Shown: one piece after another, positions 9,037 to 17,571 of the stretch
How the letters are laid out: each line of letters begins with the position of its first letter
Numbering within the stretch: the first letter of the stretch is position 1
NCBI GenBank assembly: GCA_964444825.1
Contig: CAYUIS010000019.1
Location: forward strand, 1-51,014
Direction: 5' to 3'
From: CAYUIS01 sp964444825
GTDB lineage: Bacteria > Chloroflexota > Anaerolineae > B4-G1
DNA length: 51,014 nucleotides
Program-made: the position numbers and the translations under genes
Notes under the pieces: model-generated
Databases searched by the model: none
Told to the model about the DNA's origin: nothing
Seen by the model: only the letters and a program-made list of their open reading frames with translations

Positions 9037-11976
9037 TTGAGACATCCTGCTAGACTGTTCCTCATCATCACCGCACTGATCTCGCTAGTATTAGTCGGGC
9101 TGATCGGCCAGTCTGTCATCGTGGCTCACCAAGCCCGCATCCGCGGCCGCCCCACTGACTTTCCTGCGCCGGTTGCCAACGCCGACGTGCCTATACTCGG
9201 CGTTAACGTCGCGCTGGAGCAATATCAGGAAGAAGGGCTAGACGCCGCCCTGGCCTGCATCAGTGAGGCAGGCTTTACCTGGGTGCGACAGACCTTTTAC
9301 CGCAGCCACATCGAAGGTGCGACAGTGGACGCCGAAGGCGCATTCCGGGATCGTTTCGACTGGACCACGACCGACCGTCTTATGACGGCGTTGACTCACT
9401 ATCCCCAGCTACGCCTGATCGCGGTCCTCGACGACACGTCCCCGGTCCCCCCAACCGATCCCGAGCAGTTCGCTGCTTTTGCCGGGGCCTTTGCCGCCCG
9501 GTACGGCGATCAGGTTGACATCTACCAGGTCTGGGATGAGCCTAATCTGGCCGATCGTTGGGGCGGTCAGGCCACGAACCCACCCGCCTATGCGGATCTA
9601 TTGGCCCGTACGGCGCGGGCCATTCGGTCCGCTGACCGTTCGACGGCCCTCCCCGGAAGNNNNNNNNNNNNNNNNNNNNNNNNNNNNNNNNNNNNNNNNN
9701 NNNNNNNNNNNNNNNNNNNNNNNNNNNNNNNNNNNNNNNNNNNNNNNNNNNNNNNNNNNATGGTGGCGCACGGTGACGCACACAAAGCCGTCTGGGCCAG
9801 CCACTGGGGGTGGAATGCACTGCCGCCAGGATGGGTAGGACAGCCTTCATTGTGGGGTCAGACCGACGAGGCGACACAGGCGCGTCTGACCATAGCCGCT
9901 CTGGAACGGGCGCGCGACGAATGGCCGTGGGTTGGTGCGCTGGTCCTGGAACACTTTCAACCCGCTGTTCCCTCCGACGACGCACACTGGGGATTCGCGC
10001 TGATCGATCAGAACGACCGGCCCCGGCCTATCTATGACGCAGTGACCGCGTGGGTAGCCGCACTGCCTGATGGAGCCCCGGTCGGCGGCTACCCGGCGTC
10101 AAATCGCTGGACGACCTACAAAGGGGACTGGCAGGTAGGGGTGCTGGGCGCGGACATCGGGTCTGATGGGAACCGCGCCTCTTTCCGGTTTGTGGGCACG
10201 TCAGCAGCGTTGACGGTGCGCCGGGGACCGTACCGTGGTTTTCTGTACGCCACGGTAGATGGCTCACCCGCCAATCGGCTGCCCCGTGACGAAGTGGGCC
10301 GTGCCTACGTGGTGCTATACGACAACGACTCGGCCATCGTCACCGTTCCCCTGGCGACGGGTCTCCCTTACGGCCCACACACGGTCGATATTGTGGCCAG
10401 CGACGGTCAGGGCCGGTGGGCGCTGGTCGACTGGCGCGTGGGGGCCGAACGGGCCGGCGACGGTACTGGCTGGCAGTTGGTCGTTTTGGCTGCGCTAGGG
10501 TTAGCGTTGGCCGCCCTGGTGGTCCACGAAACACGTCAGGTGGCGTGGCGAGTGCTGGGACAACGGTTCCTCGGCTGGCCAGAGTGGGCACAGGAAGTAT
10601 CAGCAGCGGGCCTGACCGGGCTGCTGTGGCTTGCGGCAGGCGTCACCTGGGGTCAACTCTCTCGACCTATTCTCATCTCCCCACTCACCATGCTCTGCCT
10701 TGCGCTGAGCCTCCTGACACTGCCAGCGCTGGCCGCCCTGTTCACAGTGCGCCTCGACTTGGGACTGGCGCTCGTTGCCCTCACCGCTCCGTTCTACCTC
10801 CACCCGGGCCGTATGTTCTACCGCGCGTTGAGCCTGCCAGAGCTGCTGGTGGTGTTGTGTGCAGTCGGCGCCGTAGGTCGCCGAATCTGCACATCGGCCA
10901 GCCAACACACCGGTGGGCGTGCTAGATTCCGAATGTCGCCAATCGATTGGGCCGTCGTTGCGCTTCTCACCGCCGCATTGATTGCCAGCTTGGCAACTGC
11001 CGACCGGCAGGCGGCGCTCTTTGAACTGCGGACAATCTTTCTGCTCCCCGCATTGGCCTATGCCCTGTTACGACACGCCCGCTTCGACGAGCCGGCCAAA
11101 TGGCGGATTCTGGACGCTTGGGTCCTGGGCGCTACAGCCGTGGCGCTAATCGGGCTGGGAGAATACGTGCTGGGGCGTAACCTTGTCCTGGCCGAGGGCG
11201 GAGCACGCCGGCTGCAAAGCGTATACTACTCACCCAACAACGTGGGACTATACCTGGAGCGAGTGTGGCCGCTGCTGGTCGCCGTCCCGCTGTGGGCGAC
11301 GAAAAGTCGCCGTCGAACCCTGTACGGGCTGGCGCTCTTGCCGGTGACATTGGCGATAGGATTGAGTTTGTCGCGAGGGTCGCTGCTGCTGGCACTGCCG
11401 GCCGGGCTGCTGGTGATGGCGTGGTTGTATGGGGGGCGCTACCGCTGGCTCGCGCTGGCACTGGTCGTCATCGCAGGGCTGGCGCTCGTTCCACTGATGA
11501 GCGTCCCCCGCTTTGCGTCGTTGCTCGACTTACGCCAGGGCAGCACCTTCTTCCGACTGGAACTATGGCGCAGCACGGTGGCCTTGATCCGCGAATCCCC
11601 GTGGTTCGGCGTGGGACCAGGCAACTTTTCGCAGGCTTATCGCACCCGATACGTCCTGCCATCGGCGTGGCAGCAGTTCGATCTGGAACACCCACACAAT
11701 ATATACCTCGATCACTGGTCACGGTTGGGACTTTTTGGTATAGTGGCCGGGGTAGCGGTGCAGATCACGTTCTGGCGAACGGTGCATCAGAAACAGAGAG
11801 ACTGGAGAGCCAGCATCCAGGGTTCACGATCCGTGGCTCGCGACTCCCACGCCCTCCTCCTGGCCTTTGCAGGCAGTGTGGCAGCGCTCCTGGCTCACGG
11901 CTTGGTGGACAACACGCTGTTCTTCCCGGACCTGGCCCTCATCCTATTCCTGACGTTGGGGTTGTTGGACTCTTAG
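9037..11976 (+). CDS. Glycoside hydrolase-like barrel fused to O-antigen ligase/Wzy-type membrane domain (contains assembly gap)
   Basis: A TTG start (GAGG upstream) leads to a 979-codon frame, counting the N run as 100 bases. Residues 5-30 are a signal anchor. Residues 50-355 look like a GH-A-clan barrel of the GH39/PslG kind: WVRQTFYRS, then QVWDEPNL with E168 at the acid/base position. After the gap, VWASHWGWN occupies the place of the usual TE-x-GW nucleophile motif, with His instead of Glu. Residues 360-480 form a beta-rich region. From about 490 there are 10-12 membrane helices ending in an O-antigen ligase-like domain with GVGPGNF near 858 and HPHNIYLDHWSRLGLFG near 885. This suggests an envelope enzyme that polymerises or transfers glycans. 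The gap's true length is unknown, but the barrel spans it, so one gene is likely. Confidence 0.72.
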   Translation: MRHPARLFLIITALISLVLVGLIGQSVIVAHQARIRGRPTDFPAPVANADVPILGVNVALEQYQEEGLDAALACISEAGFTWVRQTFYRSHIEGATVDAEGAFRDRFDWTTTDRLMTALTHYPQLRLIAVLDDTSPVPPTDPEQFAAFAGAFAARYGDQVDIYQVWDEPNLADRWGGQATNPPAYADLLARTARAIRSADRSTALPGXXXXXXXXXXXXXXXXXXXXXXXXXXXXXXXXXXMVAHGDAHKAVWASHWGWNALPPGWVGQPSLWGQTDEATQARLTIAALERARDEWPWVGALVLEHFQPAVPSDDAHWGFALIDQNDRPRPIYDAVTAWVAALPDGAPVGGYPASNRWTTYKGDWQVGVLGADIGSDGNRASFRFVGTSAALTVRRGPYRGFLYATVDGSPANRLPRDEVGRAYVVLYDNDSAIVTVPLATGLPYGPHTVDIVASDGQGRWALVDWRVGAERAGDGTGWQLVVLAALGLALAALVVHETRQVAWRVLGQRFLGWPEWAQEVSAAGLTGLLWLAAGVTWGQLSRPILISPLTMLCLALSLLTLPALAALFTVRLDLGLALVALTAPFYLHPGRMFYRALSLPELLVVLCAVGAVGRRICTSASQHTGGRARFRMSPIDWAVVALLTAALIASLATADRQAALFELRTIFLLPALAYALLRHARFDEPAKWRILDAWVLGATAVALIGLGEYVLGRNLVLAEGGARRLQSVYYSPNNVGLYLERVWPLLVAVPLWATKSRRRTLYGLALLPVTLAIGLSLSRGSLLLALPAGLLVMAWLYGGRYRWLALALVVIAGLALVPLMSVPRFASLLDLRQGSTFFRLELWRSTVALIRESPWFGVGPGNFSQAYRTRYVLPSAWQQFDLEHPHNIYLDHWSRLGLFGIVAGVAVQITFWRTVHQKQRDWRASIQGSRSVARDSHALLLAFAGSVAALLAHGLVDNTLFFPDLALILFLTLGLLDS
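9660..9759. other. Assembly gap (100 N)
   Basis: A run of exactly 100 N inside the glycosidase-like domain; its length is a placeholder, so residue numbers downstream in that gene are provisional. Confidence 0.99.
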
Positions 11977-12015
11977 CAAAGCTGGGAGCCACATACAAAG
12001 ACAAGGAGAATCCAA

Positions 12016-13689
12016 ATGAAATGGCGCAGTCAAGATGTCCTGAGTCGTCCCGAATGGTCTATGCAACGTGCCCTCTACAAATCAATGGGATACAGCGAGT
12101 ATGACTTGGACCAGCCGTTGATCGGAGTTGCCAATTCCTGGAACCGGATCGTACCCGGCCACTACAACCTCAACCTGATCTCCGACTATGTCAAGCAGGG
12201 CATTCGCCAGGCAGGAGGCACGCCGGTCGAATTCGGCGTTATCGCGGCTTGTGACGGCATCGCACAGGGCCACGACGGAATGCACTATATCCTCCCCACA
12301 CGCGATCTGATCGCCAACGACATTGAGATGATGATCGAGGCCCACCGCCTCGATGCCGTCGTGATGTTGGGCTCGTGCGACAAGATCGTCCCCGGTATGC
12401 TGATGGCTGCCGCTCGACTGGACCTGCCGGCAATTGTGGTCGTCGGAGGGCCTATGTTGGGCGGGTGTGAGTTTGATGAACGGGCCTCCGATACGACCTC
12501 GATTGCTGAAGCCATGGGCATGCTCAAGGCCGGAAGGCTCGATGAGGAGACCTACCGGCAGTTGGAGGATTGCGCGGGACCGACCTGCGGTTCCTGCTCG
12601 TTCCTCGGGACCGCGAACACGATGTGCTGTGTGGCCGAGGCGATGGGTATGTGCTTGCCAGGCAGTGCGACCATCCCAGCGACCCACGCCGACCGGTTAC
12701 GCGCCGCCCAGGCATCTGGCCGACAGATCGTCGAACTGCTGAGGAGTGGTGTCAGCGCCCGGGCGATCATCAATCAGAAAGGGATAGAAAACAGCATCCG
12801 CATCAGCACGGCCATCGGGGGATCGACCAACGTAGCCTTGCACATCCCGGCCATCGGCTACGAGGCGGACAACGAGGTCAGTATGGATCGTTTCGAGGAA
12901 TTGTGTCGAACCACGCCCTACATCGCCAGGATGAATCCCGCCGCCCCGCCGAACGTGCCAGACTTTCACCAGGCCGGAGGCATTCCAGCCGTGATGAAAG
13001 AGATCCTGCCGCTCCTGCACGGCGATGCATTGACGGTCACGGGCGAGTCCGTGGCCGAGAACGTGGCCCGGGCGCAGAACCGGGATAACCGAATCATCAG
13101 GACCCTGGCAAATCCCTGGAGCGGAGAAGGAGGGCTGGCCATCCTGCGCGGAAACCTGGCCCCAGACACCGCGATCACCAAACCCGCAGCCATCGTTCCC
13201 GATATGCATCGGTTCACGGGCAAAGCTCGCTGCTTTGACTCTGAAGAGGCTGCCAACCAGGCCATCTTGGACGGCCAGGTGGAGGCCGGTGAGGTGGTCG
13301 TGATTCGTTATGAAGGACCCAAGGGTGGGCCCGGCATGCGAGAGATGTTCACAGCGATGAAACTGCTCTACGGTAGGGGCTTGGCGCTCAGGACGGCGGT
13401 GGTGACTGATGGACGCTTCTCCGGCACAAACAACGGGTGCTTTGTCGGTCACGTCTCTCCGGAGGCTGCCGAGGGTGGTCCGATCGCTGTCGCCAGAGAT
13501 GGGGACCAGATCACCATCGATATCCCGAATCGGAGCCTACGTCTCCACGTCTCGGAAAAAGAGATTGCCGATCGCATGACCCGGTGGCAGCCTCCCGAGC
13601 CCAAGTTCAAGCGAGGCTACCTGGCGCTCTACGCCCGCCTCGCAGAATCGGCCGACAAGGGGGCCATAATCAGGCACAAATTCGACTAG
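12016..13689 (+). CDS. ilvD: Dihydroxy-acid dehydratase (IlvD/Edd family)
   Basis: A 557-residue Fe-S dehydratase. In branched-chain amino acid synthesis DHAD converts 2,3-dihydroxy-isovalerate or -methylvalerate to the 2-keto acid. Visible are ACDGIAQGHDGMHY with the Mg ligand D80, GSCDKIVPGML with cluster C121 and K123, CAGPTCGSCSFLGTANTM with C191/C194, GGSTNVALHIPAI, EGPKGGPGMREM and TDGRFSGTNNGCFVGHVSPEA. The position that is GPCN in [2Fe-2S] enzymes reads VPGH, as in the oxygen-sensitive E. coli [4Fe-4S] type. AAGGAG precedes the ATG. No ilvB/C genes are nearby and some relatives act on sugar acids, so the substrate is not fully certain. Confidence 0.85.
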   Translation: MKWRSQDVLSRPEWSMQRALYKSMGYSEYDLDQPLIGVANSWNRIVPGHYNLNLISDYVKQGIRQAGGTPVEFGVIAACDGIAQGHDGMHYILPTRDLIANDIEMMIEAHRLDAVVMLGSCDKIVPGMLMAAARLDLPAIVVVGGPMLGGCEFDERASDTTSIAEAMGMLKAGRLDEETYRQLEDCAGPTCGSCSFLGTANTMCCVAEAMGMCLPGSATIPATHADRLRAAQASGRQIVELLRSGVSARAIINQKGIENSIRISTAIGGSTNVALHIPAIGYEADNEVSMDRFEELCRTTPYIARMNPAAPPNVPDFHQAGGIPAVMKEILPLLHGDALTVTGESVAENVARAQNRDNRIIRTLANPWSGEGGLAILRGNLAPDTAITKPAAIVPDMHRFTGKARCFDSEEAANQAILDGQVEAGEVVVIRYEGPKGGPGMREMFTAMKLLYGRGLALRTAVVTDGRFSGTNNGCFVGHVSPEAAEGGPIAVARDGDQITIDIPNRSLRLHVSEKEIADRMTRWQPPEPKFKRGYLALYARLAESADKGAIIRHKFD

Positions 13690-13702
13690 AGGATCAAAGC
13701 TT

Positions 13703-14179
13703 CTAGAGATACGGCTCCAGCAAGCTGAGGATCTTTGCCAGCGGCTCGATGTCGTCGTCATCGAACTGGGCCAACTTGTCAGAGTCAATATCGAGCGCGG
13801 CGACGATCTTGTCTCCCTTTTTCACCGGCAGGACGATCTCGCTCTTCGAGCGTGCATCGCAGGCAACGTGGCCTGGGAACTGCTCCACGTCAGGCACGAC
13901 CACCGGCTCCTTGGTACGGACACAGCGGAGGCAGACCCCGCGTTCCCGCAAGACCTGGCACGCGACAGGACCCTGGTATGGGCCTATGTGCAGTTCGGTC
14001 TCCCCCGACGCCACCGAGACAAAGTAGAAACCGGTCCAAAAGTGATGGCTCATTTTGTGATGCAGCACAGCACAAATGGTCGCCATAGCTGCTACCAGGC
14101 TGGGCGACTTGTCTTCAATGAGGTCCTTCAACTGGGCATAGATCCGCTCGTAGCGACCAGCCCTTCTCTTGTCAATCAA
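13703..14179 (-). CDS. msrC: Free methionine-R-sulfoxide reductase (fRMsr), GAF domain
   Basis: A 158-residue single GAF-domain enzyme that reduces free methionine-(R)-sulfoxide in the cytoplasm. All three conserved cysteines of the family are present: GPVACQV, ERGVC and GHVACDARSKSEIVLPV. WTGFYFV and LHIGPYQGP are also diagnostic. I place the start at the TTG at 14179, behind GGAGGAAGGGG, rather than at 14266; this gives the usual family length and avoids overlap with the aldo-keto reductase. It is the last gene of a minus-strand run that also contains a probable selenoprotein, consistent with redox defence, though co-transcription is inferred only from spacing (26 bases). Confidence 0.9.
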   Translation of the reverse strand: MIDKRRAGRYERIYAQLKDLIEDKSPSLVAAMATICAVLHHKMSHHFWTGFYFVSVASGETELHIGPYQGPVACQVLRERGVCLRCVRTKEPVVVPDVEQFPGHVACDARSKSEIVLPVKKGDKIVAALDIDSDKLAQFDDDDIEPLAKILSLLEPYL

Positions 14180-14205
14180 GCCCCTTCCTCCCCATCCCAA
14201 TACAT

Positions 14206-15078
14206 CTACAGTCCTCGACCTCGGGGCACCCACTCGGTCGGATTTTCCCAGTCGGTCGCTTTCCAACGCAATTTCTCTGGCCTAACCAGGGGAATAATGT
14301 CCTTGAAGAATGCCAACCGCTCTTCGTCAGTCATCGGGGAAAAGCCCTCGGCGATAGCTAGGTTCTGCTCCAACTGAGCCATACTCTCCATGCCGACGAT
14401 CACCGTGCTCAACGGCAGACTGAAGGCATAACGGAGTGAGCGCTCCACCTCGTGAGTCAGGCTTCCCAAACCAAGCACTTTCATTCCAATGGTGGCGACT
14501 CCCTTAGCGTCAGCGACCGGCAGGAACTCTTCAGCGAAACTGAGGATAAAGTGATCCAACGCCGACGCGGCGATGAGCGCGCTGTCAAATGGGAAACGGT
14601 TCAGGGCTTCAACCAGGATTTGGGGGTCGGTGTGGCAGCTAATGCTGATGTGGCGCACCATTCCCTCGTCGCGGGCCTGAATAGCTGCCTCCAGCGCGCC
14701 CCCCTTGGCGGTGAACGCGTCCAGACGCGCATAGTCCCACACATTGTGGAGCCGCCACTCCTCTACATGGTCGGTCTGCAGACGGGTCAGGCTCTCTTCC
14801 AGTTGGCGGCGCGCACCGTCTTTGCTGGTATCCCACGTCTTGGTGGCAAGCCACATCTCCGACCGGCGGTGTTTGACCACTTTGCCCAAGCGAGTCTCGG
14901 CCTGGCCCAACGAGTATATCCACGCAACGTCAAAGTAACGGATGCCCCGATCAATAGCTGTGTTGACGATTTCGATTGCCTCTTCTTCAGTGCAGTCGTG
15001 CTCGTCCACGATTCTCTGGGAGCCAAAGCTCAGAATCGGGAATGCTTCCCCTGTTTTGCCAAAAGGCCTCATCTCCAT
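14206..15078 (-). CDS. Aldo/keto reductase
   Basis: A 290-residue NADPH-dependent (alpha/beta)8 barrel oxidoreductase. The catalytic tetrad is complete: D50 (YFDVAW), Y55 (IYSLG), K80 (LATKTW) and H111 (RLHNVWD). The N-terminus RPFGKTGEAFPILSFGSQRI is typical of the family. The C-terminal Fe-S cysteine motif seen in some longer relatives is absent. The ATG at 15078 follows AAGGGGAG; an in-frame GTG at 15096 lies inside that ribosome binding site. Substrate unknown. Confidence 0.9.
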   Translation of the reverse strand: MEMRPFGKTGEAFPILSFGSQRIVDEHDCTEEEAIEIVNTAIDRGIRYFDVAWIYSLGQAETRLGKVVKHRRSEMWLATKTWDTSKDGARRQLEESLTRLQTDHVEEWRLHNVWDYARLDAFTAKGGALEAAIQARDEGMVRHISISCHTDPQILVEALNRFPFDSALIAASALDHFILSFAEEFLPVADAKGVATIGMKVLGLGSLTHEVERSLRYAFSLPLSTVIVGMESMAQLEQNLAIAEGFSPMTDEERLAFFKDIIPLVRPEKLRWKATDWENPTEWVPRGRGL

Positions 15079-15208
15079 ATCACTCTCCCCTTTCACCTTG
15101 ACTCCGATTCAGAAAGCAGCACCCGCTGGGTGCTGCTCTGTTTTGCGTGTTGCAGCCCAATCGCAGGACCGCCCGCATTTCCCACATTCAGATCGACTCG
15201 CTCCCCAA

Positions 15209-16408
15209 CTACCCTTCGCTGGTCATGATAAACAGCGGATTCATCTCGAAACTCTTGTACCGCGGACGCAACCGGTCCTTGTTGTAGTGTTTTTCTACAT
15301 TCACCTTCTTCGAAGTGCTGGTGACCACATCAACCGGCACATTGTCATACCGACCATTCTTTAATACGACGAGCCGGCCGTGGAGTCCCTTGAGAATGAG
15401 ATCCAATGCCAGGTTGCCATAAGCCATAGGCACGATGGAGTCGATCGCGTCGGGGTCCCCCCCGCGCACCAGATATCCCAATCTCTGATTGATGACATTC
15501 ACATGTTTCCCATTGTTGTATTTGGGGGAGAGCTCCTTCAGCTTTGCCGAGACGAGATCGCCAATGCCCCCCAGCTTTGCGTGGCCAAAGGCATCCTTCT
15601 CAGAGTCTCTAAAGATCATCTCACCACCCCTAAACATCGCTCCTTCCGATACCAGAACGATCGAATATCGGCTGGGGTTCTTGGCGCGATCCTCGGACAA
15701 TAGCTCCGCTAACCTCTCGATCTGGAACTCGTACTCGGGGATAACACAGCGATTGGCGGCCCCGGCCATCGTCGGGAGCATAGCCGTAAATCCAGCGTAG
15801 CGTCCAAAGACCTCCAGCACCAGGAACCTTTCGTGAGAACCCGCAGAAGTCCGTAGATTGTTCGTTATCTGAATCGTCCGGGTAATACACGTACTGAACC
15901 CGATGCAGTAGTCTGTGCCTGGGACGTCGTTGTCCATCGTCTTGGGGATACCAACCACTTTGACGCCTTCCTGATACAGGCGCACTCCATAGCTAAGCGT
16001 GTCATCACCGCCGATAGGAATCAGGTAGTCTATACCCAAAAAGTCCAGATTCTCCAGCACCTCTGGGGTCAGGTCATTTACCTCCTCAGAGTATGCCTCC
16101 TTCAAATGCTCTGGAACGGCAGCCCTGTCCATACGACAGGGATTCGTGCGGGAGGTGTGCAGAAATGTGCCCCCTGTCCGGCCCGCTTTGTTGACGATCT
16201 CATCAGTGAGGATCCGATAGTTGTTGCTGTTATCAGCCTTCTTGTCCCGCAGGACATCCACGATACCGGCCCATCCGCGACGAAGTCCTATGACCTGGTA
16301 GCCCTCTCTGAGCGCCCTGATAGTCACCGCCCTGATGGCGGGATTCAGCCCCGGCACATCGCCACCACCGGTCAAGATTCCGATGACCTCTTTTTTCTCT
16401 TGTGCCAT
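15209..16408 (-). CDS. pfp: 6-phosphofructokinase with pyrophosphate-type active site
   Basis: A 399-residue phosphofructokinase-fold enzyme that phosphorylates fructose 6-phosphate. Visible are GILTGGGDVPGLNPAIR, the phosphoryl-donor motif PIGGDDTL with Asp (D136) where ATP enzymes have Gly, PKTMDNDVPGTD with Lys (K156) in place of Gly and catalytic D159, and EVFGRYAGF. The combination GGDD plus PKTxDND is the signature of pyrophosphate-dependent (PFP) enzymes; ATP use is therefore less likely, but not tested. The ATG at 16408 follows AGGGGG. A longer frame to 16525 has no ribosome binding site and a non-conserved N-terminus. Confidence 0.85.
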   Translation of the reverse strand: MAQEKKEVIGILTGGGDVPGLNPAIRAVTIRALREGYQVIGLRRGWAGIVDVLRDKKADNSNNYRILTDEIVNKAGRTGGTFLHTSRTNPCRMDRAAVPEHLKEAYSEEVNDLTPEVLENLDFLGIDYLIPIGGDDTLSYGVRLYQEGVKVVGIPKTMDNDVPGTDYCIGFSTCITRTIQITNNLRTSAGSHERFLVLEVFGRYAGFTAMLPTMAGAANRCVIPEYEFQIERLAELLSEDRAKNPSRYSIVLVSEGAMFRGGEMIFRDSEKDAFGHAKLGGIGDLVSAKLKELSPKYNNGKHVNVINQRLGYLVRGGDPDAIDSIVPMAYGNLALDLILKGLHGRLVVLKNGRYDNVPVDVVTSTSKKVNVEKHYNKDRLRPRYKSFEMNPLFIMTSEG

Positions 16409-16548
16409 AATAGAGCCCCCTAGTGATGGATGACGACGATTTTTCCCCCTGGCTTGGCCTCTCGGGGTGACCTGACATATCGATTCTAACACGGGTGAAC
16501 AGGAGAAGCAAGTGAAGAACGACACAGCCTTGCGATGTGCCGCTCGTT

Positions 16549-17433
16549 CTACTGGCGGCTTCGCTGCTGTCGTACCAGGTCACGGACACGGGGAGTCATC
16601 ACCCGGATGAGGGGCGATGGCTCTTCTGGCTGCCAATCCTGAGTCGCTTCCTCCTGAGGTACAGGCCATATCTCGGAAGAGTGGACAATCGTCCCAGGCA
16701 CCCGCGCCGTTTCCAGGACCCTTAACGCCTGATCAAGCAGTCTTTGCTGCTGAGCTATGGCGTGGGGCTGGCCCAAGGTATGACCAAATGGAAACTCGAC
16801 GGCCAACGTGCGCGGCGCCCCCATCTTTTCCGCCCAAAAGGGCATATTGGTCACCACAATCGTCGCCAGCCCCATAGCCTCGAACGTGCGTGCCAACACG
16901 GGCACGTTTCTAGCACAATCGGGTCAGACAGGCATGAGCAACACACAGTCCACCCCCTCAGCCCTGAGCTTGTCCGCCACCTGAGGACCACTCGTCTGTT
17001 CCCAGCCCGTCGTATCGGGGGGAAAGCCCTGATATCCCATAAAGGAGTAGGCATGTTGCGCCAGACCACCCACACGCCCCTCGTCAACCAATTCTTGAAA
17101 GCGCTGGATGGGTAACACGATGTTGATGTCGGCGAGCATGTCTCGCGTGTTGATGTGCAGATGACTAGCCCCTACCTCTGCCGGGGGTATACCTACGGAT
17201 ATGGTACGGTACGAGGGATCGCCCCACGTCGGCTCCCGCTTCTCCCGCGCAATGTCAAAAGGAGGCTCGACCCCATGATGGTACAGCCCCGCCGACGTCA
17301 CCAACCCGAACCTGCAATTGGTGATGGGACGCGGCAGAGGCGTCCACGGGATTGGGGAATCTGACTGCTGAGCCGTCATCCGATAGTACATCGCAATGAG
17401 GCGCGGCAGATACTTGAAGCTATCCACGGACAT
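16549..17433 (-). CDS. GrdB/PrdB-related protein, probable selenoprotein (in-frame UGA read as Sec)
   Basis: Two abutting frames, 17433-16927 and 16923-16549, are in the same phase and separated only by a TGA at 16926-16924. Read through, they give 294 residues of the glycine/sarcosine/betaine reductase selenoprotein B-like family: REKREPTWGDPSYRTI, HLHINTRDMLADINIVLP and AYSFMGYQG upstream; ARTFEAMGLATIVVTN and FPFGHTLGQP downstream. The TGA is residue 170 in the context VLLMPV-U-PDC, exactly the UxxC/CxxC redox site of the family. A hairpin follows at bacterial SECIS spacing. The ATG at 17433 has GAGG nearby; a GTG at 17469 is possible. The alternative is a nonsense mutation or sequencing error of a Cys codon. 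The electron donor and substrate are unknown. Confidence 0.8.
16889..16926 (-). promoter_or_regulatory. Candidate bacterial SECIS element with Sec UGA codon
   Basis: Seventeen bases after the TGA (16926-16924) there is a perfect 6-bp stem, CGTGCC (16906-16901) and GGCACG (16894-16889), around a 6-base loop CGTGTT. The loop begins 23 bases after the UGA and has G as its second base. This satisfies the published general rule for bacterial SECIS elements (small apical loop with G in the first two bases, 16-37 nt from UGA). Function is inferred. Confidence 0.6.
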
Positions 17434-17571
17434 CGGAGCCTCTAACCCAGCCAGGCACGGCGTACTCACGTGATACGACAGATTCGGCTGGAGCCAACCA
17501 GCAAGACAGGTATAGACTCTCGTCTGCCGACAGTTCAGATCGCGACCCGAAAACTCCCCAGTCGGGGTGCG

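Noticed and set aside
16549..17469. Reading the UGA gene as two genes or a simple pseudogene
   Set aside because: Both halves match one family without a gap, the stop is exactly at the U/CxxC site and a SECIS-like hairpin follows. Pseudogene or base error remains possible but is the weaker reading.
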